Shown: piece by piece, positions 11,611 through 23,313 of the stretch
Layout of the letters: the number at the start of each line of letters is the position of its first letter
Numbering within the stretch: the stretch's first letter is position 1
Origin: Tethya wilhelma
Taxonomy: Eukaryota > Porifera > Demospongiae > Tethyida > Tethyidae
Assembly (NCBI GenBank): GCA_964030475.1
Contig: CAXIPT010000001.1
Location: forward strand, 538,229 to 602,228
DNA length: 64,000 bases
Direction: 5' to 3'
The notes under the pieces: generated by a model
Databases searched by the model: none
Told to the model about the DNA's origin: nothing
The model's input: the letters and a program-made list of their open reading frames with translations, nothing else
Program-made: the position numbers and the translations under genes

Positions 11611-13333
11611 ATGATGGCTCGTGGTACAAACCTCCCCCTGCTACTGCTGTGTATGGTACTGGCATACGCAGGTAAGATACTATGAGACAACTAATGATGA
11701 GATGACTAGTGACTAACAGTTGTTGGTATTGTAGCTTCTCAACAGTCTTGCTGGAGGATAACGAATAAAATATACCGATTAAATATCCAGAGAATTGAAT
11801 GTGAGGAAGAGTATTGTTGCGAACTACAGTATAGCCTCAGCAACAGAGGTAGCAATTGCGACCTTTTACAATGTGTCTTCAAGATTCAGTAACAGAACAG
11901 AGCACACCATCTACAACAACTATAACAGTTACTAGGACAATATACCAACTTCAAAATACAACTGTCCAGTGTGTACCATGGTGCCATCCACCACACAAAC
12001 AGTCACACCTTCTTCTTCTTGCCATGAGGCCTCTGATAGCCTTACTGTTTCCTTCTTGAACAAAAGAGACACTACAGCCTCCATAGCAACCATGGGTGTA
12101 ATTACAGGGATATCCCTGCTATCATTAGCACTGGTCATTGGAGGATGGATATGGACATGTGTCAGAAGGTAAGGAGAGATAAAACTATGAGCCAGTCACC
12201 ACTAACACCATGTCTTCCCTCTCAGAGCCAGCAGACACCACCAAACTCCTGAAGAGGACACACTGGGTTAGCACTGTTGTATGTAGTCAGTGAGTACCGT
12301 AATTTGACTAATATTCGCATTAGGGAAATTTTCGTATGCGTCAAAAATTAAAATTTTGACGACCCATTACCAATATTAATGCGGGTGCTACGTATGTACG
12401 AAAATTAAACATGCGAAATTTTAGCATACGGAATATTTTCAATGCGAAAATATCTCAAACTACAGTAGATTATCTTTATCTTCTTAGGGGAAACAGAAAC
12501 CACGATCTAAGGGTCAAAGGTCACCAATCCGAGGGTATCTATGATTTCTGTGAGTCTTGGTTCAGAGCTACCAACTTCCATCAAAATCAGACGTGATTGC
12601 ACAGTATACATGGCAACACTGGGTGTTGTCATAGTGACAGCCCTGCTATTACTAGTGCTGGTTATCAGTGTGTTGACATGGACATGTTATTGCAGGAGGT
12701 ATAGGGAGATTAATAATTATTTACATTTTAACCATTCCAGATGATGAAGAAACAGACTACATTGCATGTATAGTTTAACAAATTTATACTAATTTAGTTT
12801 AGTTCTAGTTTAGCTGTTGTGAGACCCTTTTAGTTTGCTTTAAACATACCTTCATGTAGCTTGAAACATGTGGTTTAGATGATGTGTGTCAAATTGGTAG
12901 CTCAAGGTTCAGTTTTTCAAGTGAAGACTAATAACCAGAGATTTAGTTTTAGTTTTTTTGATATCAAAAACTAAACTAATAGTTTAGTTTTAGTTATCAA
13001 AATACCCCAAACTAATAAGGGTTTTAGTTTTAGTTATAGTTATAAAACAACAATGGGTTTAATACGTCCAAAGGTTGTAAATATTAAGACTCGTCACATT
13101 TATGTACCAAGATTTTATGAATATTTTTATCTCCTTCAAAGACGCACATCTAACACTTTAAGACAGTATACTAAGATTCTGTAACCACAAACACACAATT
13201 CTAATATTCTCTGTTTTAGAGTTAACAGAACCCACCCTCGTCAAGAGGTCAAAGGTCACAAAGGAGACCAAGACAACAGTGGGATTATATTGGATGAAAA
13301 CCCAGCCTATGGTGAAGTACACAGGAGGGAGTG
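11611..13333 (+). pseudogene. receptor array member(s) E, composite and probably decayed
   Basis: A signal peptide (MMARGTNLPLLLLCMVLAYA) at 11611 and an ectodomain exon at about 11735 (CWRITNKIYRLNIQ, EYCCELQYS) resemble member A, but the ectodomain frame runs into TAA at 11890. A transmembrane exon in the B/C style (GVITGISLLSLALVIGG, ~12090-12167) follows in a frame that cannot be joined without a shift. A second, different transmembrane exon (MATLGVVIVTALLLLVLVIS) starts near 12610, and a last tail exon with ENPAYGEV ends at TGA 13331-13333. Two partial genes may be superimposed. A MITE (12295-12467) sits in one intron. Alternative splicing could still give a product, but the parts look mosaic. 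Confidence 0.5.
12295..12467. mobile_element. TACCGTA-type MITE with TA target duplication
   Basis: The left end TACCGTAATTTGACTAATAT and the reverse complement of the right end TACTGTAGTTTGAGATATTT align with few mismatches. The flanking dinucleotide is TA. The paralogous intron in member D reads GTCAGTGAG then TGCATGGG without the insert, giving an empty-site comparison. Elements with related TACCGT ends are at 36480-36697, 40600-41769 and 48799-48983. Confidence 0.75.
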
Positions 13334-13758
13334 ATAGGCAGTCATTCATGATGTGACCATCTGCAGTTTATAGAACTAGTAAACAATACATATCAGTCTT
13401 ATATTAGCCTGGCATCTTTCATTAGAGTTACTGTAATAATAGAAAATGATTTTTTTCGAAAGAATTGTGTACAATTATAATAATTGTGTACGGAAGTTCA
13501 CAAGATGTAAAAACTAAATCAGTAGAGAAATGATCAGTGGTGTCTAAATCTTTGGCACAGACAAATGCTTCCAGCTTTGAGGCCATTAATAGCATGACTC
13601 TCAACATCCTCGTTAGTGTGATGTCAGTGTGATGTCACTGTGGAATGGACTACATCACTTCCTCTCATCCACCAGCTGGCATATGGCTTGACTCTCACAT
13701 GGTATATAACCACCCCATCCCTATCCATTCTACATACACACAGTCTGTATGTCCAAGA

Positions 13759-15026
13759 ATGTCAATGAAGATGACAAGAGTACTGTATTCTCTGCTCCTG
13801 GTGCTAGCAGCACTACTTGGCCACTCAGGTAGGTAGGCATGGCTGTACAATTATAGCTATAAAGAGTAGCTTGGTTTGATCTAATATGATGGTTGTGTTG
13901 TGTGGCTATTAACTACTGCAGTCCATGTCCTTGGGATGAATATGTGTCAAGATGGAGAGAGCAAGTTTGACATGGCTGACAAAATACAGCTCTGTGTAAA
14001 TAAAGACTGGAAGGATAACTGTACAGTTGATTGGAACACCATTAATGCTGCCACTGCATGCTCTAGACTCAATGACTACGAGCCTCAGGGTAAGTTAGAA
14101 TATAAACCAACTATATACACTAGCTGACATTGATTTGCTCTCTCTCTCCATACCAGTGCCAGCAACTACAACCCTAACACTAAAAATGACATTCATGTCC
14201 ACAGAGACAGAGACAGTGACCATGACCTCCACTCAGAAAGTCTCTCTCTGCCCATCATCCTCTCAGCTGGTCCCACTGTCATCAGCCACCACACCCTCCC
14301 CCTTCCCTATACCACCAACTGGTGATGGCAGCAGGGACCAGAGTCAGAGGGGGCTGATGTGTGACACAGCATCTACTGTGCTAGCGATTGTATCGGGGAC
14401 TCTCCTGCTGTGTCTGACACTGTCTCTCATCGGATGGATGTGGACGTGTTGTGTTCTCAGGAGGAAAAGAGTAGCCCACACAACCGAAGCCATCAACCAG
14501 TGAGCATAGGACACATAACATATCATGCATCAATTGTTAGGACACACACAGAGTGAAAGTTTATGTTATAAGAATTCATGTCAATGGCAAACAAAGCACA
14601 CACCTGAAAGCTGACACCACTTATAGAATTACTGACGTGAACACACTCCATACACTATACTCACTAAATACAGTAGCTATACTATCATGTCTCTTAACAT
14701 TATACAGGAAGGTGACACGCAGTGCCACCATTTCAGACGCTGAACACAAATTCCAGAACCCGATATACGATGCAACCACCATCCAACATTCAGACCCCAC
14801 CCCTTACATCATGGACACTGGCGGTCAGGCTGGCTATGAGACCGTGATGATTGATGACAAGAACCCAGCAGGCGCTAGGGAGCAAAGGTTTGTGGTAAAG
14901 ACAGCCCCAGATGGCGGACCGTACTACCACGTCTTGGAGAAGCCACTCCCAGACCATCCAACTACAAGGGATGGCAGCCAAGAACCAGAGGGAGAGGGCG
15001 TGGCATCAGACATAGCCAACAGATGA
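13759..15026 (+). CDS. single-pass membrane receptor with four-tyrosine-motif tail (array member F)
   Basis: Exons 13759-13828, 13922-14089, 14157-14499 and 14708-15026 join in phase to 299 aa. The signal peptide contains MTRVLYSLLLVLAALLGHSG; an in-frame upstream ATG gives MSMK first. The ectodomain has five cysteines (MCQDGES, LCVNKDWKDNC, TACSRL), then a Thr/Ser stalk and a helix (TVLAIVSGTLLLCLTLSLIG) followed by RRKR. The tail has NPIYDATT, TPYIMD, AGYETVMID and PYYHVLEKP, so more phosphotyrosine-like sites than its neighbours. It is the most divergent intact member and ends the array. A convergent partial Nup205 gene begins 0.37 kb downstream. It is probably a surface signalling receptor; the ligand is unknown. 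Confidence 0.75.
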
Positions 15027-15398
15027 CATGAACAGAACTGGGCCAACTGATATCAACTTTGTAATGTGATTTTTATTAGCTGAGTCAGCCTGTTCTCACA
15101 GGACCGTGGCTATACATGCCTAATGATGTAATTGTTGCTCACTTTGAAGAGATGTGCATACTGCATTTGTCTGATATACAGTAACCATCTGTTGTTTACT
15201 TCATGGGAATAGCATTGTGTTGTATAAATTCATTTTGTTTTTTGTGCTACCTTTTTTGAACATCACACAGAATTTTAATCATACAAACAAACTATCATTA
15301 CCCAAACCCACTCACAGCTGGGCCACATTTTATCTCAAGGGAAGCTAGCCACTAGACTACAAAGGACCACATTTCAAGATGGCTCCATGCTGACTTAC
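15027..15398. other. intergenic gap between convergent genes
   Basis: AT-rich sequence with no convincing exon on either strand. Continuing Nup205 exons would be expected here on the minus strand (after the motif FEELMML) but none was found. Polyadenylation signals for the receptor gene are likely but not individually identified. Confidence 0.6.
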
Positions 15399-16656
15399 CA
15401 ACATCATGAGCTCCTCAAATCCTCTCTTTCCTCTGGCTATTCCGTCACTGCTTCCCTGCAACAGGGCCAGCTGTCTGGCTACTTCATCTCCCTGGTTACG
15501 AAGCTCATTGATCTGACAAATGAGAACAAGAGGCAGGATGTAAGTGTGTGTGTGTGTGTGTGTATTGGTGCCTGCAGTGCAAAATACAGTATTCTTATCA
15601 AAGATATGATGCTGTTATGATGCTAACAGTAGCAAGAAATAAAGTAGCTGTATCAGCAATACAATGTATACAAAAATGGCCTATTGGAGATTATCTGTTG
15701 ATACACAAAGCCATTTAACTGTTTCCATGGAGACTAAGGGTCAATAATGACCATATATGCACATGGAGGGGACTAACATGCCAACTCACCCTCAACAGTT
15801 GCCCATAGCTACAAGTGTCTATGGACCCAAAGCCTTTGAGAGAAGGCCTACAACTGCTGGAGCTGGTGGCCATGGAATGGCAGGACCACAGCTATGCTGG
15901 GGCAACATACACTGGCTACTCATCTGTATGATAATGGTTCCTTTAGATGACCACAGCAGACTGTGGTGTGGCAGCTGGCTGCTAGTAATGGCTGCTTTGA
16001 TGTCCCTATTTAGGAGAGGGGGAGCTAGCTGACACTTGAGCTGGGCTACTATAGGAGTTTCATGTGATCAGATAACTAGAGGTTTGACCATGTTAGCTAT
16101 TGTGATTCACCACAAAAAATTTCAATTTCGCTACAAAAGACATTTCTACAACTAGTAGACCACAAACTAAATTCCCTGATGTCATCACTAGAGGCCTCAG
16201 GCTGCCACATGTAACTTGTCATTTACATGACATCACTATAGATGGTAGAGCCTCTACCATCTATGACATCATCCCCCCTCACCTTGAGGTGCATGTTGAC
16301 TATGAAGCTGGTCAAGACATTGTGCAACTTCTGAACACACAACTCCTGAAGGGGGAAAGAGAAATTTTATTATGAGTCTTTGGGTGCAATTGAACACAAA
16401 GTTATGATAACAAGAAAAATAAAATAAATATAAAAAAAATTAAAAAAAATAAATCTAGATCTGGTAAAGAATTATTAAAGTTACAAGTGTTTCTGGCGAC
16501 CTTTACCTCTTGGTGGAAGTGAGGTGAGCTGACAACACATCTCCTGAGGAAGTGAAAAGCCTCTCCTTTGACAGCCTCATCCACCAAACCCTCATCATCC
16601 TCTAGCTCAGCCAGGTTGGCTTCTACACACACACACACACACACACACACAGAGCN

Positions 16657-16725
<69 letters not shown>

Positions 16726-18643
16726 AAAACAGCCATAATAATTATAAACACAGGGGGCAATACTATAGGGGCATCAGCTGCAGTGAAAACTCTTTGCACA
16801 TGTCACAACAGGTTCCTATCAGTCATGCAACCAACAATGAATAGCAATGCGCCCTAGAACAGGTGGTAGAACACTGGCTCCCCTGTTTTCCCTTGTCAGC
16901 CATTAACTTGGAGCAAGCATAAACAAAGGGTAGTGAATGGAACCTCCACATTTCCAGGAGAAGCCCTCACCAGCAAACAGTGTCCTGCCAGCACACTCCC
17001 TCAGTAGCACAGCCCACACAAACTGGACAGCTGCAAACATCTCTGGAGTGGTCCAGTGGCCAGGACCCTTCAGCAGCTGCTCATGGAGGGAGGGGAGGAA
17101 CGTGAGGTCACTGAGGAGAGGGTAGTGGTCTTCAAGCTGGGTCTCATCCATGGCTGTCTCTGGGAGGGAGAGGGAGAGAGAGGGAGACACATACAGAGTG
17201 AGGCACTGATTTTGGACAAACCATCACCGAGACTACTTCTTAGCAACATCAATTTTAACATTCTATACATAAATAATCGTGTTGCAAATACTACAGGCCT
17301 GAACAGTTTTGAAAATAATCAATTATTGCTTTGAAAACCAATGGAATGTAGCTAGATAAAGATATAGCTGTATATTGCACACACATACCAACAGTGAGCT
17401 CTCCAATGTTGAAGCAAGCTATCAGAGTGTGAAACAGTGTCAAGTTGACAACATCCAATGGTTTGTATCCCTCTCCTTGAGTGCCTTCTTCTTGCTGCTG
17501 CTGTTGCTGTAAGTCTAACACCCCAGCTGTAGGCTTCTTGGCTCCACCACTCTGGGCAGCTGTCACTTTAGGAGTGCCCAGCTGCAACTTCCTTACGTGG
17601 TTGTACACACTCAACGTCTCGTCTTTGGGGAAAGGGTTCTGTGTTGCCCAAAACAACAGACACTCTGCCAACAATGAACGCTGTTCCTCAATGAAATCGA
17701 CAATCTGTTGGCGATGTCTCTTTCCTCCAATGGCCCTTCCCTTGGAGAGCTCCTCCAGCTCCTTCTCCACGCTGATGCTCTCCAGCAGTTTGAGGATCTT
17801 CTTCACAAGGCCATCTTGAAAGAGCTGGTCTGTGAAGGATGTGACGAGATTCCCCAGAGCAGGATTCAGTCCCAGGGTCCAGGCCACGCCCTCACGTGCT
17901 TGGATGAGCGTACGCAGAGCAGAGACCAGACTACGGCGGCCATCATGATAGAGGAGCACTGCTACCAGCCCCCGGGTCAAGGTGGGGAACCTAAGAGGGG
18001 GGAATGGGGTGAGGTTAACCACGGATAATACGTATGCATGTATATTGAGTTATAATGGTATAGGCTTATACAGGACAGTAAACAGAATTCCATGATACAA
18101 CACAAGGCCATCCCTCAAAATGTGTGGGTAGCAAGATTAAGTCATTGGTAGACATAATGTAAGCAGTCAGTGTAAGCTCATGTTCACTGGTAAGATGGTA
18201 AAAACACAATGCCCATTACATCATGAACACCATCAATACCTTGGTAGTTGCTGTTCTCCTGCTAGCAACAGCTCTACTGCTGAGAGCTCATTAAGGTTGA
18301 GAATGTCACTGAGGACGAGTGCCTCCTCGACAAAGTCCTTTGGTAAGATGAGAACTGATGGGAGACCAGGGATTTGAATACCATCCTTGGTGGCCTCTTG
18401 GACTTGAGTACGATGTCTGCTGTTCTTGGGCTGTATGCATGAAATTACATTGACTCAATGTACAGGCAATAGAAGTACTAAGATACCACTTACAGGATTT
18501 TGAAGCAGTGATACAAAGTCTGGTTTATGTTTAGTCAAGATAGCTTCCAAAGCGTAGTAAGCATCAGGCTGTTTGTCCAATATAGCAGAATTCACCACGC
18601 TTGCTAGCTCCTTGTAAGGCGCCCATACACCTCCTCCAGCCAT
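15399..18643 (-). CDS. NUP205: N-terminal part of nuclear pore protein Nup205
   Basis: Seven minus-strand exons follow vertebrate Nup205 in order: 18494-18643 (MAGGGVWAPYKELASVVNSA), ~18243-18432 (NELSAVELLLAGEQQLP), 17389-17990 (LTRGLVAVLLYHDGRRSL), ~16920-17158 (VQFVWAVLLRECA), ~16503-16622 (EAFHFLRRCVVSSPHFHQE), 16283-16345 and 15399-15512 (INELRNQGDEVARQLALLQG, FEELMML). Nup205 is an ~2000-residue alpha-helical scaffold of the inner ring of the nuclear pore. Only about 500 residues are encoded here, and nothing recognisable continues before the receptor array. Either the gene is truncated or rearranged, or its remaining exons lie beyond position 1 behind the whole array. It shares an upstream region with the E2F gene. 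Confidence 0.8.
16623..16722. repeat. (CA)n then (GA)n microsatellite
   Basis: About 30 bp of CA is followed, after an unresolved base at 16656, by ~65 bp of GA. The tract sits in a Nup205 intron next to the exon at 16503-16622. Assembly length here is unreliable. Confidence 0.9.
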
Positions 18644-19095
18644 CCTTGTAGCTAACACACCAACACACAACCTACATCAAGCATAAAGTACAAGGTTTCC
18701 AAAGCTTGCTTCTGCAGCGTCAACCATGTGGGTGCGCGTCAAATGGAATGACCGTACAATCATATCATCATTGTGATTGGTCCGCTGGGATTCAATTTGG
18801 CGGGATCCAAAAAAGAGCGGGAATGTTGCTAGGATGTTCAGCAGCAGTGGTTGATGGTAGCTAGGGTTTGTAAAGAAACAAATTTTGACGTTCTTTTTGA
18901 CATTATTTCGCGGCCAGTGGTGCCAGAGATTGAGGAAGCACCCCAGTGAAATGGCAAGTCTTTTGTTGAGTTGTGCACAATAGAGTGAATAGTCAATTAG
19001 CAACTTTTTCATTATCTTGTTTGGAATGCCTTTGACCAATTAACCTGTTCTCTCTTATAAAAGAACTGATATCTCTAATTTCTCTCACTAAAGAT
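18644..19095. promoter_or_regulatory. divergent promoter with an E2F consensus site
   Basis: Only 452 bp separate the start codons of Nup205 (minus) and the E2F7/8 gene (plus). It contains TTTGGCGGGA at 18796-18805, a textbook E2F-binding sequence (TTTSSCGC-type). A weaker TTTCGCGG-like core lies near 18905. CCAAT-like ATTGGT/ATTGGC elements also occur. An E2F site beside an E2F7/8 gene suggests autoregulation, which is known for E2F7/8 in vertebrates; for Nup205 it would imply S-phase expression. I assign the role from the motif only. Confidence 0.6.
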
Positions 19096-19493
19096 ATGAA
19101 TACTGAAACAGCTAAGAAGGAGGATACACGTGGAGTAGTTTGTGACTATCCATGCGAAATAACGATGGCTTTGGAGAAAGAGGTTGACAGCACAACTAAA
19201 AAGACCAGGGAGCCACTTTCTCTGATATCCACCAATGACCTGAATGTAGGATATGGTGGACAAACCTCAGTGCCTCAAAAAGGAATAGTAAGACCTGAGA
19301 GTGCAAGAGAGACAGTGTGTTCAAAAGCACCCGAAACTCCACAAAGAGCTCCTGAAGTTAATCCAGGTGTGTGTGTGTGTCGAATTACAACTTCTATATG
19401 TCTTAAATTTTCTAAGCTAGTTTGCCTTATTTCTAATTCTAAGCTTGCTTTCCTTAAATGGTGCGTCTTTTTCTACTTCTTAACTANNNNNNN

Positions 19494-19553
<60 letters not shown>

Positions 19554-22500
19554 GGCACTCCCCTGACCCCCATGGCTAACCTGAAGGTGCTCATAGCAGC
19601 AGCCAGCTCAGCCTTTGAGAAGGAGTGTGCCCGTGGCAGTAGCTCATGTGAAGTGAAGACAGAGGAAGGAGGGGCCAGTGAGGACACCGGAGGGAGGAAG
19701 ATGAAATCACTAGCTGTCCTCTGCAAAAAGTGAGCATCAGCTGCATGAAATCAGAACCGAAACTTGTTTTTCACATTATTAAATGTTTAGACAACTCTGT
19801 TTATTGTGTATGTTTGCTAACATTAAAATTCTTTGTTAAAATACCTTTCAAACAATATTACCAAATTGAAAATGCCCAGCCTATTGTTCATACTTGTCTC
19901 CACCCCTCAGGTTCCTGTCAGTAGCAGAGACTGCTGTTGGCATTGGCAATGACTTCAGTCTGGAGATGATGTCTCAGAGCCTGGATACCAATCGTCGTCG
20001 TATCTATGACATCATCAATGTCCTCGAGGCGTTGGAGATGATCGTGAAGCAGTCCAAGAACTGGTACACGTGGCTGGGCAGTGAGAACATGCTGGTCACC
20101 CTGGCTAAGATGAGGGTATGCTAAGCTATGAACACAGATCATGCAGTGAATTGACATTAAAGTGCATGAATGTACACCTCATCTCATTCACAAGTGTCCC
20201 TCCCTTTCTGTTCTGAGAGTTATTTAAAAGTCTTTTTTTTTCCTGTTTACTTTTCAGGCCATGGCTCAGGATGACCCTGAGTTCCGTGTTCTCTTGGACA
20301 AGGAGAACTCCTCCCCTAGCTCTCTGAGTGCTGGTGGTGGGGGTGGGCCTGTGAGGGCTGAGGAGTACAGCGAGGAGAGACTGGTGGAAGAGGGCGTGGC
20401 AGTTGGACTGGGCAATGGACGATGGGACAAGTCCCTCGGAGTGCTCTGTCAGAAGTTTGTCATGCTCTTCCTGATCACTCCAGTGAGTTAACTGCACCGA
20501 CTACAGATAGAGTAGACTGTTCCATTATCAATGGCAGTACACAACATACTGTAATGTTTGCTACTACTGTTTATACCTCCATTGTGTCCCAGGAGCATGA
20601 GGTGACTCTGGAGTATGCTGGCAATGTGCTGATGCCTGATACCATGGAGTACTCCAGCAGTGGGGTTCTCATACAGCCAGTCACCAACCCCAAGAGTGAG
20701 TTGTAAACTACACATTGCTTGGAGAAACAGATGCCTATATTTTCTCTTTCCCTTTCTCTTCAGCTAAAGTCCGTCGTCTCTATGATATTGCTAATGTGCT
20801 GACGACTCTGGGACTCATTAAGAAGAAGACATTCTTAGCTCCCAACCATCGGAAGATGCCAGGCTACTCATGGTCTGGACCCAGCCTAGCTGAGATACAA
20901 GCCATCCGTAAGAACACTGATAATAATGCTAGTGGTTTGTCTTATTAACCCATATAGGTTGTTGCAGATAATTCAGATAAGCTAAAGTACTTTTTTTGTA
21001 ATCTATTTCAGCTGCTACTGTACCACTTGTGGTGTAACCCTCTACCCCACTCGTGGTTGTGGTATAGCAGGGAAAAAATTGTAGAACAAAAAAATCCCCT
21101 GCAGTTAAAATTATTTAACTGCACACTCTCTCTCTCTGTCTCTTTCTGCTGCAGCTGTGTTTCGTAAGAGTGAGTACAATCTCTACCCGTTCTACTCCAA
21201 GAAGAAAGGTGGTGCCAGTGCCAAAGGAGGTGTGCCTCTCTCCAGGAAGCCCTCTCTCGGCAGTGTGAGGCCCTTCCTCCATCAGTATGAGGTCAAGTCC
21301 AGCAGCAGTGATGGACCAAACTCCGCCCCAACCACACCCATCAAGTCTCAAGGGGGTGGGTTCAGAAGGAGTCTCTCCTTTGGGGCTGGTCCATCTCGCG
21401 GAGGGACCTCAAGGCCGAGTGTACCGGTCCCCATTGCTCCAGCTCCCCCTCCCTCTCTCTCATCATCAGCTCCTCCTACCTCCAGTGGCAACAACAAGAG
21501 TGTCCTTGCTAGACCATGTGAGGGAGTATAGCTGGATGTACATTGATGTGTGTTTGAATGCTCTCTCTACATGCATTGCTACAGTGTGTCCAAAGCAACT
21601 CAACTACTCTCATGAGCTGCAAGAGTTTGAAGCAGAAGTTTTGAAACACTCCCACAAGTACCCTCATGATATCCTCACATTCTAACAATACTCATGTGTA
21701 GATTAAATTTGCACAAGTACAATGGAACTTTCTCCAATAGCATGTGATGTGATTTGGGGTAGCCTGGGAATTGTATTGTGTGTACTTGTAACATTTGAAA
21801 TACTGTATATTCCTTGACTTCTCTGCACTTGCATTCCTCTTCCATGAGTTCATCCGCAAGTATCAGAGCTCTCTGGACCAGGTGGCTGCCAGTGGACGCT
21901 CCATTCTACCCAAACTGCCCCTCAGCAGTTCCACCCCTGCCTCCAGTGCCCCTCCCATCAAACCACCCTTCAGTCCGGGAGAGCTGGCTCGTAGTCTACT
22001 GGGTCTCACCTCATTGGCCACCAGTGAGTCCACCAACAGCATCATCAGTGCTGCTGCTGTAGCGGCTGCTGGTGGGAAACCACCATCCACAGCTGAAAGT
22101 AACAACTCTGGAGCTGTTCTTCAACTGGCTAACTCTATCCTCTCTGCCAAGCAATACAATGAATCTTCTACAAGTGAGACTGGCCCTGATGGTAAACCGA
22201 CTGAGAAGGCTCCAGCCACCTCCACCAAAGTGCCTGCCCCTAAGGACCATCTCTCTGTGATCCCCTCCTCCACCCACGGCACCTTGACATCCCCCAGAGA
22301 CAAGTCCCGTGCCTTCTTGAGCGTCGAGGAGGTCCTGGTGAGCTCAGAGAAGCAACCATCAAACACTCAAACACTCCAAGTGTTGGGCTCCCTCGTGAAC
22401 CAGAAGCCCATCCTAGCCTCGTCTGCCTTCCCTGCCAGTGTCTCCTCTACCTCCCAACTGGGGGTCAAACCCACCCCTCCCTCCTCTCTGATAGCTGCCA

Positions 22501-22802
22501 CCATCCCACGAGTGGTCCACTCCTCCCAACCCCAGACCTTCAACCCGGCAGCCCTCCTCACAGACCCGGCCAGCCAGCTAGTGCAGTGTGCACTCCAACC
22601 AAACCTCTACTACCAGAGCATCAACCCTGGCTTCCCCGTCACAACCAGCCTGTTGAGTCTCTCCTCCCTCTATCCATCAGTAGCAGGCAGTGGCAGCGGT
22701 TCTGCTGTGAGCTCCAGGGGGGGTGCTTCTTATCTTGGGAAGAAGTCAAGTTCGTGTGATAGCAGTGAAATTTCTCCTCCAAAACGACCTCACTTAGAAT
22801 AG
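19096..22802 (+). CDS. atypical E2F transcription factor, E2F7/8 type (two DNA-binding domains)
   Basis: Nine exons: 19096-19366, 19555-19729, 19911-20115, 20258-20482, 20593-20695, 20764-20907, 21155 to ~21520, ~21588-21660 and ~21819-22802. The first winged-helix domain spans MKSLAVLCKKFLSVAETA to TNRRRIYDIINVLEALEM, the second DKSLGVLCQKFVMLFLITP to KVRRLYDIANVLTTLGLIKK. Two tandem RRxYDI-NVL domains and no DP-dimerisation segment define E2F7/8, which repress E2F targets in late S phase without a DP partner. The C-terminal half is long, Ser/Pro-rich and ends KKSSSCDSSEISPPKRPHLE. An intron contains a (CT)n run with seven unresolved bases. The exon 8/9 junction does not keep phase cleanly in my reading, so that boundary is uncertain. 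Confidence 0.88.
19494..19551. repeat. (CT)n microsatellite with an N gap
   Basis: Seven N bases (19487-19493) are followed by about 29 CT units, forming the polypyrimidine tract just before E2F exon 2. Length is unresolved in the assembly. Confidence 0.9.
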
Positions 22803-23001
22803 GCATCTGGAGAAACTCTATCTTATCTTTTATTGATTATCCTAATGTTAAAAAAATAATAGATGATTCTGTTCTATTGCACACGAGTGGATAATGGTTA
22901 TTCTCTTTATTATAGAGTACAGTTTTATGAAGGTTTTTTTCAGAGCAAAGTTTGAGCCTTACATGCAAAAAGGGGTGGGGCTGTCCCTTTTCAGCTAGTT
23001 G

Positions 23002-23278
23002 ATGACATCACTTTGTTCTAATTGTTGCGCATTCGTAGAAGCGGTTTGGCCGGCTTGGGGTGTTTCAAGGTCGGAGGAGATGCGTACCTTCGATGTAGCT
23101 GGATTGATGGAGACACTGCTTCTCCGCTCTGGGGATGTAGAGTTGAACCCTGGACCATCCACTAGTGAGTTGTATATAAAAAAGATGTATACATTAGTTA
23201 GAATTTCCATAGTCAAAGTTTGTCCTAAAATTATATAAATTTTCACGTTTCCTGGTTGTCTTTCTCCCCCCCCCCTTC

Positions 23279-23313
<35 letters not shown>

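Noticed and set aside
15387..15620. Plus-strand open frame beginning MLTYQHHELLKSSLSSGYS
   Set aside because: The opposite strand of the same bases encodes the Nup205 segment INELRNQGDEVARQLALLQG with proper acceptor and donor sites, so the plus frame is a shadow.
15757..16032. Plus-strand 91-codon frame in a Nup205 intron
   Set aside because: No splice partners, no recognisable domain, unusual Trp/Leu-rich composition; possibly decayed repeat sequence.
18677..19039. Minus-strand 120-codon frame in the Nup205/E2F interval
   Set aside because: It overlaps the promoter and E2F site, has no domain, and Nup205 already starts with a good ATG at 18643.
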